Below, in pieces: positions 8,402-17,400 of a stretch of DNA of 64,000 bases. Location of the stretch: contig NZ_JBQHTK010000006.1 in assembly GCF_052065755.1 (NCBI RefSeq), positions 70,275-134,274 on the forward strand, written 5' to 3'. A program made the translations under genes and the position numbers. The notes beneath the pieces are model-generated. The model had not been told where the DNA came from and did no database searches. It saw only the letters and a program-made list of their open reading frames with translations. Origin of the DNA: Allocoprococcus sp004560705 (GTDB lineage Bacteria; Bacillota; Clostridia; Lachnospirales; Lachnospiraceae). The number at the start of each line of letters is the position of its first letter. Positions within the stretch are counted from its first letter, which is position 1.

Positions 8402-9589
8402 ATGAACGTATTAGTAATTAACTGTGGAAGTTCTTCATTGAAATTCCAGCTCATTGACTCTGAATCAGAGGCAGTTTTGGCAAAGGGACTTTGCGAAAGA
8501 ATTGGTATCGATGGAAAACTGACTTATCAGCCGACGGGTGGAGAAAAGATCACTGAGGACAAACCGATGCCGACTCATACAGAAGCAATCCAGTACGTGC
8601 TTGATGCACTGACCGATGCCGAGACCGGTGTTGTTAAGAGCCTGGACGAGATCGGAGCAGTAGGCCATCGTGTACTTCACGGCGGAGAGAAATATTGTGA
8701 ATCTGTAATTGTTACACCGGAAGTAAAGGAAGTTATCGAAGAATGTATCGATCTTGGACCACTTCATAATCCGGCAAACCTGACAGGTATCGTGGTATGT
8801 GAGAAATTGATGCCGGGTACCCCGAATGTTGCTGTATTTGATACTGCATTCCATCAGACCATGCCTAAGAAAGCATTTATGTATGGAATCCCGTATGAAT
8901 ACTATGAAAAATACAAAATCAAACGTTATGGCTTCCACGGAACCAGCCACAGATATGTTTCCAGAAAGACAGCAGAATTCCTGGGAGTACCGTATGAAGA
9001 GACCAAAACCATCGTATGCCACCTTGGAAACGGTTCTTCTATTTCCGCAGTTATGAATGGAAAATGTGTAGATACTTCTATGGGACTTACACCTCTGGAA
9101 GGTCTTGTGATGGGAACTCGTTCCGGTGATATTGACCCGGCGATCATTGAGTATATTGCTAAGAAGGAAGGCCTTGGAATCTCTGAGATCCTGAATATGC
9201 TGAACAAGAAATCCGGTGTTGCCGGTGTATCTGGTGTATCCAGCGACTTCCGTGATCTTGCAGCAGCTGCAGCAGAGGGAAATGAACGCGCTGCACTTGC
9301 ACTTGATATGTTTGTATATCGTGTTGCTAAATACATCGGAAGCTACGTAGCTGCAATGAACGGTGTAGACAACATCGTATTTACAGCTGGTATCGGAGAA
9401 AATGACGGAACAACAAGAGAAAGAATCTGTTCATATCTTGGATATCTCGGAGTTGAAATCGACAAGGAAGCAAACGCAAAACGCGGAGAAGAAATGATTA
9501 TTTCTACACCGGAATCCAAAGTTAAGGTTCTTGTTATTCCGACAAACGAAGAACTTGCAATTGCAAGAGAGACTGTTGCACTGTTATAG
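8402..9589 (+). CDS. ackA: Acetate kinase
   Basis: Makes ATP and acetate from acetyl phosphate, the energy-yielding last step of acetate fermentation. The 395-residue protein has the family marks NCGSSSLKF (residues 7-15), DTAFHQTMP, GFHGTSHRYV and HLGNGSS of the ASKHA fold. The ATG at 8402 is preceded by GAAGGGAG and gives the normal length; in-frame starts back to 8300 lie inside the promoter. The usual partner pta is not adjacent, so ackA is a single gene here. A promoter and a Rex-like site lie upstream, suggesting control by the NADH/NAD ratio. Confidence 0.97.
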   Translation: MNVLVINCGSSSLKFQLIDSESEAVLAKGLCERIGIDGKLTYQPTGGEKITEDKPMPTHTEAIQYVLDALTDAETGVVKSLDEIGAVGHRVLHGGEKYCESVIVTPEVKEVIEECIDLGPLHNPANLTGIVVCEKLMPGTPNVAVFDTAFHQTMPKKAFMYGIPYEYYEKYKIKRYGFHGTSHRYVSRKTAEFLGVPYEETKTIVCHLGNGSSISAVMNGKCVDTSMGLTPLEGLVMGTRSGDIDPAIIEYIAKKEGLGISEILNMLNKKSGVAGVSGVSSDFRDLAAAAAEGNERAALALDMFVYRVAKYIGSYVAAMNGVDNIVFTAGIGENDGTTRERICSYLGYLGVEIDKEANAKRGEEMIISTPESKVKVLVIPTNEELAIARETVALL

Positions 9590-9633
9590 TACTCTATTTA
9601 GTATAGAAACCTTAAAATTCGTAAATAATTTGG

Positions 9634-9661
9634 TTGACAAATACGTTTTACATGGTATAAT
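9634..9661 (+). promoter_or_regulatory. Promoter of yceD-rpmF
   Basis: Perfect -35 TTGACA (9634-9639), a 16-bp spacer and perfect -10 TATAAT (9656-9661), about 28 bases before the yceD ATG. It is one of the strongest-looking promoters in the window. Confidence 0.85.
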
Positions 9662-9689
9662 AGATTAGGTGTGAATAGGAGTTAAGAGT

Positions 9690-10217
9690 ATGTTAATAAA
9701 CCTATCCGACGTCTTATCTGAACCACATAAGACCATAGAAGATAACGTTGTTCCCGAGATGAAGCAGGTTTCAATTGGCGGAAGAACATTTCCGGTGGAC
9801 AGGATCAGTCCCCTGCATATCCGTATCGAATATGCGGGTGATAAGAAGCTTCATATTACTGGCGGATCATCGCTTACTGTGATTATTCCCTGTGACAGAT
9901 GTCTCGAGGATGTTGCTGTAGACCTTGATCTTGAGATTGAGAAGAATGTGAATACGGATATGGATTGTGCCGATGATGATGACGATTCCGACGAAGCGAA
10001 TTACATTGACGGATATCATCTTGATGTAGAGCAGTTGCTCTATAATGAGATTTTAGTAGGGTGGCCGACGAAAGTTCTATGTAGCGAAGACTGTAAAGGG
10101 ATTTGCAGCGTGTGTGGCCAGAACCTGAATGAGGGTACATGTGACTGCGAAGACACAAGTCTGGACCCCAGAATGTCAGTTATCCGCGATCTTTATAAGA
10201 ATTTTAAGGAGGTGTAA
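9690..10217 (+). CDS. yceD: YceD family protein (DUF177)
   Basis: A 175-residue DUF177 protein. The family is linked to 23S rRNA accumulation and nearly always sits just before rpmF, as it does here (3-bp gap). Visible marks are CDRCLEDV near residue 70, an acidic DDDDD-type stretch near 92-97, and a C-terminal cysteine cluster (CSEDCKGICSVCGQNL, then CDCE) that looks able to bind zinc. A GTTAAGAG site precedes the ATG. It shares a strong promoter with rpmF. The precise molecular role is not settled. Confidence 0.92.
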   Translation: MLINLSDVLSEPHKTIEDNVVPEMKQVSIGGRTFPVDRISPLHIRIEYAGDKKLHITGGSSLTVIIPCDRCLEDVAVDLDLEIEKNVNTDMDCADDDDDSDEANYIDGYHLDVEQLLYNEILVGWPTKVLCSEDCKGICSVCGQNLNEGTCDCEDTSLDPRMSVIRDLYKNFKEV

Positions 10218-10220
10218 CCT

Positions 10221-10400
10221 ATGTCAATTTGTCCAAAGAATAAATCTTCCAAAGCAAGAAGAGACAAGAGAAGAGCGAACTGGAAAATGAGCGCACCGAA
10301 TCTTGTAAAATGCAGCAAATGTGGAGCTCTTATGATGCCTCACAGAGTTTGCAAGGCTTGCGGAAGCTACAACAAAAAAGAAATCATTACTGTTGAATAA
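10221..10400 (+). CDS. rpmF: 50S ribosomal protein L32
   Basis: The 59-residue protein begins MSICPKNKSSKARRDKRRA and has two CxxC pairs, CSKCG and CKACG, marking the zinc-binding form of bL32, a small protein of the large ribosomal subunit. AAGGAGG lies 7-8 bp before the ATG. It forms a two-gene operon with yceD and is followed by a clear terminator. In many relatives plsX-acpP comes next; here about 2 kb of intron debris and an orphan gene intervene. Confidence 0.97.
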   Translation: MSICPKNKSSKARRDKRRANWKMSAPNLVKCSKCGALMMPHRVCKACGSYNKKEIITVE

Positions 10401-10420
10401 TAGTGATGCGGAAAAATCAG

Positions 10421-10453
10421 AAAGGATTCCAGATGAACTGGAATCCTTTTTTT
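10421..10453 (+). terminator. Intrinsic terminator after rpmF
   Basis: Stem AAAGGATTCCAG (10421-10432) with CTGGAATCCTTT (10438-10449), 5-base loop, then a run of seven T. The intron relic begins only a few bases after the T run. Confidence 0.92.
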
Positions 10454-10456
10454 AAG

Positions 10457-10840
10457 TTTGCGCGCCATGGGCGCGCTCTAACGGGTGAAAGTCCCGAACA
10501 TGCCCAGGTAGTGGGAAATGTATAGCCGAACAGCAAGGGTGTCCATCGTGAGGTGGAATCTGAAGGAAGCTGCAGGCAAATCTCTGGTCCGACGAACAGA
10601 AATCACATATAAGGCTAGGCTACGAGAGATAAGTTGGCTTAATTCAACAAAGTCTAATAACTACCACTTTTGTAGTAGCAGAGTAAATGTGGCGGATATA
10701 TGGAGAGAAAGAGCGTGCACCTTAAGCGTGGAGGTCTCACAGAGGTTCCATTAGCCTAGTAACAACGAACTGTGAGAAGTCAGCCGAGCCCATAGTAGTG
10801 AAGAAGTTTCTGTAATGGAAATGGAGCAAAGGGGCGAACA
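10457..10840 (+). mobile_element. Group II intron remnant (5' RNA domains only)
   Basis: From about 10457 the sequence reads like the ribozyme part of a bacterial group II intron common in gut Clostridia: a GCGCGCC/GGCGCGC hairpin at the start, CGGGTGAAAGTCCCG (10482-10496), AGGTAGTGGGAAATG, CAGCAAGGGTGTCC, GGAATCTGAAGGAAGC, then CACCTTAAGCGTGG. I recognise these strings from memory of such introns; no alignment was run. The reverse transcriptase/maturase gene and the 3' domains V-VI are missing, so it cannot splice or move. It starts right after the rpmF terminator. The 3' limit is approximate. Confidence 0.7.
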
Positions 10841-10941
10841 ATCAATAAGTTTGAGTATGTCGCGTATTGCAGAGAGGACAACATCTGCCGTAACCAATCG
10901 GGTAAAAGGTGGTCAAATCAAGCGAGACGGAAAGGAATGAA

Positions 10942-11126
10942 CTGTTTCTTTGTATCCTCGGAGCGATCGCACAGGATGAAAGCAGAGCCATCAGCGACCG
11001 GATCCGTCGGTACTGTATCAAAGTTATTATTTTTCGAATGAACATGAACCCATCATAGAGAGGGAACTATGGGAGCGGGGCAAGATCATGGATGAAGATG
11101 TTAAAGTGAAGCGGATAAATCGTTAA
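10942..11126 (+). pseudogene. Serine recombinase relic, deleted and frameshifted
   Basis: Two short pieces of a large serine recombinase lie in different frames. Bases 10942-11055 read ILGAIAQDESRAISDRI, like the SxAQEESRxIS motif after the catalytic domain. Bases about 11037-11126 read NEHEPIIERELWERGK, like the NHEAIISRExWERV motif of the recombinase domain. In intact proteins these motifs are over 100 residues apart; here they are almost touching, so the middle is deleted and a frameshift separates the pieces. The catalytic serine region is not recognisable. It probably came from an integrated element that also carried the adjacent intron. Confidence 0.6.
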
Positions 11127-11142
11127 GAACATGTGCTGTTTC

Positions 11143-11171
11143 TTGAATAAAATGGTCTGTTATGATAAGAT
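11143..11171 (+). promoter_or_regulatory. Candidate promoter of the ROK-like gene
   Basis: -35 TTGAAT (11143-11148), a 17-bp spacer and -10 TAAGAT (11166-11171), about 55 bases before the ATG at 11227. Confidence 0.55.
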
Positions 11172-11226
11172 GGAAACAAATTTATCGGTGGAATGATTGA
11201 TGAGAATGAAAACGGAAGGAGAAGCT

Positions 11227-12294
11227 ATGAACAACAAATGTTTTAAATATCTCCCGGATGGATCACAGTCCTACCTTTCGCTGAATGATTATATTGTAAG
11301 TTTTGATCGTGATTATAATAAGAGTGATTTGCCATCGCTCCGGGCATTGGATGGTATTAAAGGAAGTGATATCTATGCCTATCGTCATCTGGCTGACGAA
11401 GTGAGCAGCGAATTTCCTGCTTTTCATGATGTGGAAGATCATAATATTGCAAGTTTTCTGAATGAACAGCTCGTAGAATCCGATGAGAACCGGAAGAAAG
11501 CGGAAAGAATTTTGGATCGTCTCAGCCTGGGTCTCGCTTGCATGATCTTTTCCTTAAAAGAAGGAACAGAAGGCCGAAAGAAGAATGAACTTACGGAAGC
11601 TGACTGGCGCTTCTGGAAATCCTGTACGCATGTCTTTTTTGTCGGGAGAGTTGCCGCAGGAGAAACCGGAGCATTTCTGGAGCATAAAGTCATGGAATAT
11701 CTGAAATATTTATCTGAATTTCAGAAAACAAAATGGCAGTTTCCGACGATACGTTTTTGTTGCAATGAGACAGTCAAGACGATTTCTCTGATGGGATGTG
11801 CGAAGGCGCAGGGGATTACCGGAGAGACGGTGTATGTCTTTGATTTTGGAAATACAGCGATCAAGCGCGGCAGAGCGATCCGTAAGGGAGAGGATTATGA
11901 ACTGGCAGAACTCTCGAACCGGCTGCATGAGGATTTCAGCAGTATGCCGGATACGATCGGAACTGCCGAATGTATTCATAAAGTAATCGTAGATACGGTC
12001 TGCGATACAATGAAAGCATTCGGGGAGGATTCCGAAAGCTGCGAGGTCAGTATCTGCATGGCTAATAATCTTCTTGATGGGAAGATTGCAGACAGAGGGT
12101 ACTACAAAAGTCTCAGACTTCTGGCGGAATTTTACGGGGAATATCTGGAAAATGAACTTTCTGAAATTTGCGAAAGACAAGTGACGGTCTTCATTACAAA
12201 TGATGCCCAGGCAGTCGCAAATCTGTTCGGAACGTATTCGCCGAATGCGGCAGTAGTCACGCTGGGGACCAGAATGGGGATTGCGTATCCATAA
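11227..12294 (+). CDS. Orphan ROK/ASKHA-like protein
   Basis: A 355-residue protein I cannot assign to a named gene. Its second half looks like a divergent ROK or other ASKHA-fold protein: VFDFGNTAIKRG (phosphate-1-like loop, about residue 207), ITNDAQAVANLFG (compare the ROK motif NDANAAA, about 325) and VVTLGTRMGIAY near the C-terminus (compare LGTGIG). The N-terminal 150 residues show no motif I know. The ATG at 11227 follows GGAAGGAG; ATG 11200 is possible but lacks a site. It stands alone between mobile-element debris and plsX. Whether it has kinase activity is unknown; no CxCGxxGCxE zinc motif of classic ROK proteins is visible. Confidence 0.6.
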   Translation: MNNKCFKYLPDGSQSYLSLNDYIVSFDRDYNKSDLPSLRALDGIKGSDIYAYRHLADEVSSEFPAFHDVEDHNIASFLNEQLVESDENRKKAERILDRLSLGLACMIFSLKEGTEGRKKNELTEADWRFWKSCTHVFFVGRVAAGETGAFLEHKVMEYLKYLSEFQKTKWQFPTIRFCCNETVKTISLMGCAKAQGITGETVYVFDFGNTAIKRGRAIRKGEDYELAELSNRLHEDFSSMPDTIGTAECIHKVIVDTVCDTMKAFGEDSESCEVSICMANNLLDGKIADRGYYKSLRLLAEFYGEYLENELSEICERQVTVFITNDAQAVANLFGTYSPNAAVVTLGTRMGIAYP

Positions 12295-12332
12295 AAACGG
12301 TCATGAGACCCGGATATCCTTTCACAATTCTA

Positions 12333-12361
12333 TTGATTTTTAGAACAATGTTTAGTATTAT
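12333..12361 (+). promoter_or_regulatory. Promoter of the plsX-acpP group
   Basis: -35 TTGATT (12333-12338), a 17-bp spacer and -10 TATTAT (12356-12361), about 68 bases before the plsX ATG. The region between holds repeated TTTAG strings but no clear FapR-type palindrome. Confidence 0.65.
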
Positions 12362-12429
12362 AGTTTTTAGTTGTAAAGCATATCAAGATCGGGCTTTGTA
12401 CCGGTCCAGATATGTCAGGAGGTAACAGT

Positions 12430-13455
12430 ATGAAGGAAATGACAAAGATCGCAGTGGATGCGATGGGTGGAGATAACGCACCGAAGGAGATCATAAAAGG
12501 TGCAGTCGAAGCTGTGCAGAAGCGCGACGATATTCAGGTAATTCTGACAGGAAAAGAAGAAGTCATAGCAGACGAACTTGCCGGATATACTTACAACAAA
12601 GAACAGATCACCATTGTGAACACGACAGAGGTGATTGAGACCGCGGAACCGCCGGTCATGGCGATCCGAAGGAAGAAAGACTCATCCATAGTGGTCGGGC
12701 TGAAACTTGTGAAGGAGAAGAAAGCAGACGCGTTTGTTTCGGCAGGAAGCTCCGGAGCAGTGCTGGCCGGAGGGCAGCTTCTGGTAGGACGCATCAAGGG
12801 AGTCGAAAGGCCGCCCCTTGCACCGCTGATTCCAACGGAGAAGGGATTTGCTCTTCTGATCGACTGTGGAGCGAATGTGGATGCAAGACCATCGCATCTG
12901 GTACAGTTCGCAAAAATGGGTTCCATTTACATGAAACACGTGATGGGTGTCAAGAATCCAAAGGTTGGAATCGTGAATATCGGTGCGGAAGAAGAAAAAG
13001 GGAATGCGTTGGTGAAGGAGACATTTCCGCTTTTGAAAGAATGCAGGGATATCAATTTCACGGGAAGTATTGAAGCGAGAGAGATTCCGCATGGTCAGGC
13101 CGATGTGATCGTCTGTGAAGCGTTCGTCGGCAATGTTATTCTGAAACTGTACGAAGGAGTCGGTTCTGTTCTGATCAGTAAGATGAAGAAAGGAATGATG
13201 ACGAGCCTCCGCAGCAAAATTGGCGCACTTCTGGTGAAGCCGGCGCTGAAATCCACGATGAAGGATTTTGATGCCAGTGAATATGGAGGCGCTCCGCTGC
13301 TTGGTCTTAACGGACTGGTTGTGAAGACGCATGGAAGTTCCACTTCTAAAGAAGTCTGCAATTCTATTTTACAGTGCGTGACATTTAAGGAACAGCGTAT
13401 CAATGAAAAAATCAAAGAATGTATTCAGGCTGGTGAAGAACCGGTTAATATGTAA
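12430..13455 (+). CDS. plsX: Phosphate acyltransferase PlsX
   Basis: Turns acyl-ACP and phosphate into acyl phosphate, the acyl donor for PlsY at the start of phospholipid synthesis; it acts at the inner face of the membrane. The 341-residue protein has the N-terminal signature IAVDAMGGDNAP (residues 7-18) and the usual length. ATG 12430 has AGGAGG 7 bp upstream. acpP follows after 20 bp, the standard pairing of the acyltransferase with its substrate carrier. Confidence 0.96.
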   Translation: MKEMTKIAVDAMGGDNAPKEIIKGAVEAVQKRDDIQVILTGKEEVIADELAGYTYNKEQITIVNTTEVIETAEPPVMAIRRKKDSSIVVGLKLVKEKKADAFVSAGSSGAVLAGGQLLVGRIKGVERPPLAPLIPTEKGFALLIDCGANVDARPSHLVQFAKMGSIYMKHVMGVKNPKVGIVNIGAEEEKGNALVKETFPLLKECRDINFTGSIEAREIPHGQADVIVCEAFVGNVILKLYEGVGSVLISKMKKGMMTSLRSKIGALLVKPALKSTMKDFDASEYGGAPLLGLNGLVVKTHGSSTSKEVCNSILQCVTFKEQRINEKIKECIQAGEEPVNM

Positions 13456-13475
13456 GGAAAGAAAGGGCAACAGTT

Positions 13476-13706
13476 ATGGAATTTGAGAAATTAAAAGAAA
13501 TTATCGCCGATGTATTAGGATGCAACCCGGATACAATTACTCCGGACACAACATTTGTGGACGATCTGGGAGCAGATTCCTTGGATATTTTCCAGATTAT
13601 TATGGGAATTGAAGATACTTTTGATATTGAAATTGATAACGAAGATGCGGAGAAGATTGCAACTGTCGGTGACGCAGTTGAGCAGATTAAGAACGCAATT
13701 AATTAG
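13476..13706 (+). CDS. acpP: Acyl carrier protein
   Basis: A 76-residue, very acidic four-helix carrier for fatty acid synthesis. The DSLD motif in DDLGADSLDIFQ marks Ser35 as the 4'-phosphopantetheine attachment site. The gene lies 20 bp after plsX, with GAAAGG upstream of the ATG, and is followed by a terminator-like hairpin. The close link to plsX and rnc is the usual Firmicute order and supports a housekeeping role rather than a polyketide carrier. Confidence 0.96.
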   Translation: MEFEKLKEIIADVLGCNPDTITPDTTFVDDLGADSLDIFQIIMGIEDTFDIEIDNEDAEKIATVGDAVEQIKNAIN

Positions 13707-13718
13707 GCATAATAAAGG

Positions 13719-13746
13719 AAAAGCCCGTAACAGGGCTTTTTCTTTT
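13719..13746 (+). terminator. Terminator or attenuator between acpP and rnc
   Basis: Stem AAAAGCCC (13719-13726) with GGGCTTTT (13733-13740), 6-base loop, then a T-rich tail. rnc starts 14 bp later with no obvious promoter of its own, so partial read-through is likely. Confidence 0.8.
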
Positions 13747-13759
13747 AGAAGAGGATAAT

Positions 13760-14452
13760 ATGAGCAGAAATTTAAAAGAATTGGAGAAAAAAATCAGTTA
13801 CAGTTTTTCGGATGAAGGTCTTCTGAAACATGCGATGACGCACAGCTCTTATGTGAACGAAAAACGCCTGAAAAAGACAGACTGCAATGAAAGGCTGGAA
13901 TTCCTGGGGGATGCAGTACTGGAACTGGTCTCAAGTGAATATTTATTTTTCGAGAATCCAAAGATGCCGGAAGGGGAGCTGACGAAGCTTCGTGCCAGTA
14001 TGGTATGTGAAAAGGCGCTTGCTTTCTGTGCGCGTGATCTGGATCTGGGAGATTTCCTTCTGTTGGGAAAGGGAGAAGATGCAACCGGGGGAAGGAAGAG
14101 GGATTCAATCACTTCGGATGCGCTGGAGGCCTTGATCGGCGCTATATATCTGGATGGTGGTTTTGCTAATGCAAAAGAGTTCATTTTGAACCATGTGTTA
14201 AATGATCTGGAAGGAAAAAGACTCTTTTATGATAGCAAGACTATCTTGCAGGAACTTGTCCAGGGAAATTCAGAGAAGGGAATCTGTTACGAGCTTGTCG
14301 GTGAAGTGGGACCGGATCACAATAAATCCTTCCAGGTGGAGGTCCGGATCGGGGATACGACTTACGGACAGGGAATCGGCCGCACCAAGAAGGCTGCGGA
14401 ACAGGAGGCTGCTTATCAGGCGATTTTGAAACTGAAAAACAGAAAGGCTTAG
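13760..14452 (+). CDS. rnc: Ribonuclease III
   Basis: Cuts double-stranded RNA in rRNA processing and mRNA turnover. The 230-residue protein has the signature NERLEFLGD at residues 43-51, with E47 and D51 among the metal-binding catalytic residues, a second acidic site in TSDALEALIGAIYLDGG (about 115-130), and a C-terminal double-stranded RNA-binding domain (about 155-228). Length is standard. It precedes smc by 10 bp; rnc-smc-ftsY is a conserved Firmicute run. Confidence 0.96.
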   Translation: MSRNLKELEKKISYSFSDEGLLKHAMTHSSYVNEKRLKKTDCNERLEFLGDAVLELVSSEYLFFENPKMPEGELTKLRASMVCEKALAFCARDLDLGDFLLLGKGEDATGGRKRDSITSDALEALIGAIYLDGGFANAKEFILNHVLNDLEGKRLFYDSKTILQELVQGNSEKGICYELVGEVGPDHNKSFQVEVRIGDTTYGQGIGRTKKAAEQEAAYQAILKLKNRKA

Positions 14453-14462
14453 CAGGTGAAGC

Positions 14463-17400
14463 ATGTATTTAAAAAGTATAGAGATACAGGGATTCAAATC
14501 GTTTGCGAATAAGATTGTATTTGAGTTTCATAACGGTATTACTGGAATCGTGGGTCCAAACGGGAGCGGAAAGAGCAATGTATCGGATGCCGTTCGGTGG
14601 GTTCTTGGAGAACAAAGAGTTAAGCAGCTTCGCGGAGGAAGTATGCAGGACGTTATTTTTTCGGGGACAGAGAACAGGAAACCGCTCAGCTATGCGTCGG
14701 TTGCCATTACACTGGATAATTCGGATCATAAACTGCCGGTGGACTTTGAAGAGGTCAAGGTTACGAGAAAACTGTATCGTTCAGGGGAAAGCGAGTATCT
14801 GATCAATGGAAGCGCCTGCCGTCTTAAGGATATTAATGAGATGTTCTACGATACGGGTATCGGTAAAGAAGGATATTCGATCATCGGGCAGGGACAGATT
14901 GATAAGATTCTGAACGGTAAACCGGAAGAACGAAGAGAACTCTTTGATGAAGCGGCTGGTATCGTAAAGTTTAAACGACGGAAAAATATGTCTCTGAAAA
15001 AGCTGGAAGAAGAGCAGCAGAATCTGGTTCGTGTCAATGATATTCTCGGAGAGCTGGAGAAACAGTTCGGGCCTTTGCAGAAACAGGCAGAGACAGCGAA
15101 GATTTACTTGAAGAAGAAAGAAGAACTGAAGCGGTACGACATCAATATGTTTCTTATGGAAACGATGCGTCTGAAAGAGCAGATGAAAGATGTGGACCAG
15201 AAGCTTACAATTGCAAAGAATGAGCTTGATGAGGCAAATCAGCAGTATGAGGATATGAAGAACGAATACGAGCTCATTGAGAATCAGGTAGATGAGATCG
15301 ATGCGTCTATTGAGAAGGCAAAGAGTCAGTTGAATGAGACGACACTCTTGAAGCAGCAGCTGGAAGGCCAGATCGAGCTCCTTAAGGAGCAGATCAAGAG
15401 TGCCCGCATGAATGATGAACATTATGAGAAGCGGGCCAGAACGATTGATCTCGAACTGGAAGAACGTATAAAACAGAAAAAGACACTGGAAAAAGAACAT
15501 AAAGAAATCGCAGAGAAGCTGTCTTCGGAAGAGGCAAGGCAGGAACAGGCTAAGACTGTACTTGTTTCAGTTCAGTCCCAGATTGCACAGATCACCGCGA
15601 AGATTGAACACCATCAGAATGAAATCATGGAAGTACTGAACGGCCGAGCTTCTACGAAAGCGAAACTCCAGCATTATGATACGATGCTGGAACAGATCAA
15701 GGTGCAGAGAGCGCAGCTTTATAAACGACTGGTAGAAGCTGAGAGTGATGCCCAGCGGCATCGTGACGAGCGTAAGATCTATGAGGATGAACTGAGACGC
15801 ATTTCCCAAAAAATCGTAGATTCTGTGAATAAAGTGAAAGCTTATGAAGCTGATATTGAGAGAATGCAGAAGGAAATTGCGGATAAGAATGAAAAACTCC
15901 GGATTGGGCAGACTGCATTTCACAGGGAACAGTCCAGACTTGAGTCTCTGAAAAATATTACCGAACGCTATGATGGATACGGAAACAGCATCCGGAAAGT
16001 TATGGAGAAAAAAAGCAGTGTTCCGGGGCTCGTCGGAGTTGTTGCAGATATCATCAAAGTAGATAAAAAATATGAAATCGCTGTCGAGACGGCTCTTGGC
16101 GGAAGTATCCAGAACATTGTAACTTCGGATGAAGAAACTGCTAAAGAGATGATCGGTTATCTGAAGAAAAATAAATTCGGACGTGCAACCTTTCTCCCAC
16201 TGACTGCTATCCGGCCCGGACAGGGAATCGGGAAACCGGAAGTATTAAAAGAAAAAGGTGTGATCGGAACAGCAGACACACTGGTCAGCGTGGAGCCGAA
16301 GTTTGAAAAACTTGCAGCTCATCTTCTGGGGCGAACGCTTGTGGTGGACCATATTGATACTGGAATTGCACTTGCAAGGAAATACCATCAGACTTTGCGA
16401 ATTGTAACTCTGGAAGGAGATCTTATGAACCCGGGCGGTGCTATGAGTGGAGGGGCATTTAAGAACAGCAGCAATCTGCTCAGCAGAAGGCGCGAAATCG
16501 AAGAGTTTGAGAAAACAGTACTGCTCCTTGAGAACGAGATGAAGGAAGCACAGGCGGAAGTCGATGCTGCCCGTTCGAAGCGTGCGGAGCTTTATGCGAA
16601 AGTAGAAGAAATACAACAAAACCTGCAGAAGGATTATGTCGAACAGAATACTGCAAAAATGAATCTGGATCAGGTGGATGCGAAACAGAAGTACACCAGA
16701 GAAAATACAGAAGGCATGCATAAAGAGCGGGAAGAACTGGAACACCGCGTGCATGAAATCGAAGAAAACCAGGAATCTATTCAGGTAGAACTGGAAACCA
16801 GTGAGCAATTGGAAAAAGAGCTTTCAACAAAAGTCGATGAACTGCAGATGCAGTTGGAAAAAGAGCGAGCGGAAGAAAGCACTGCCGTACAAAAAAATGA
16901 AAATATCCATCTGACTTATGCAGCCCTGGATCAGAAGAATGCATTCATTGAGGAGAATCTGAATCGTATCAGTGAAGAAATTGTGAAATTTGAGGAAGAA
17001 CTGGCATCCTTAGATGCAAGCAAGGGCGAGAACTCCGGTGAAATTGAAGAGAAAGAAAAGCAGATCGCAGAAATTCGAAAGACCATCGATGATTCAGGAG
17101 AACTCTTTACGGAATTGAAAACCCAGATTGAAGAATCGCGTGAAAAACGCGAGAAACTGAATCAGAAGAACAAGGCTTTCCTTGGAAAAAGGGACGAATT
17201 GTCGAAACATATGGCAGAACTGGACAAGGAAGTTTTCCGTCTGGACAGCCGGAAAACCGGCTATGAGGAAGCATCTGAAAAACAGATCAATTATATGTGG
17301 GAAGAGTATGAACTTACTTACAACAGGGCTCTTGAGATACGAGATGAAAATCTGACAGATCTGTCTATGATGAAGAAGCGGATCCAGGAATTGAAGGCAG

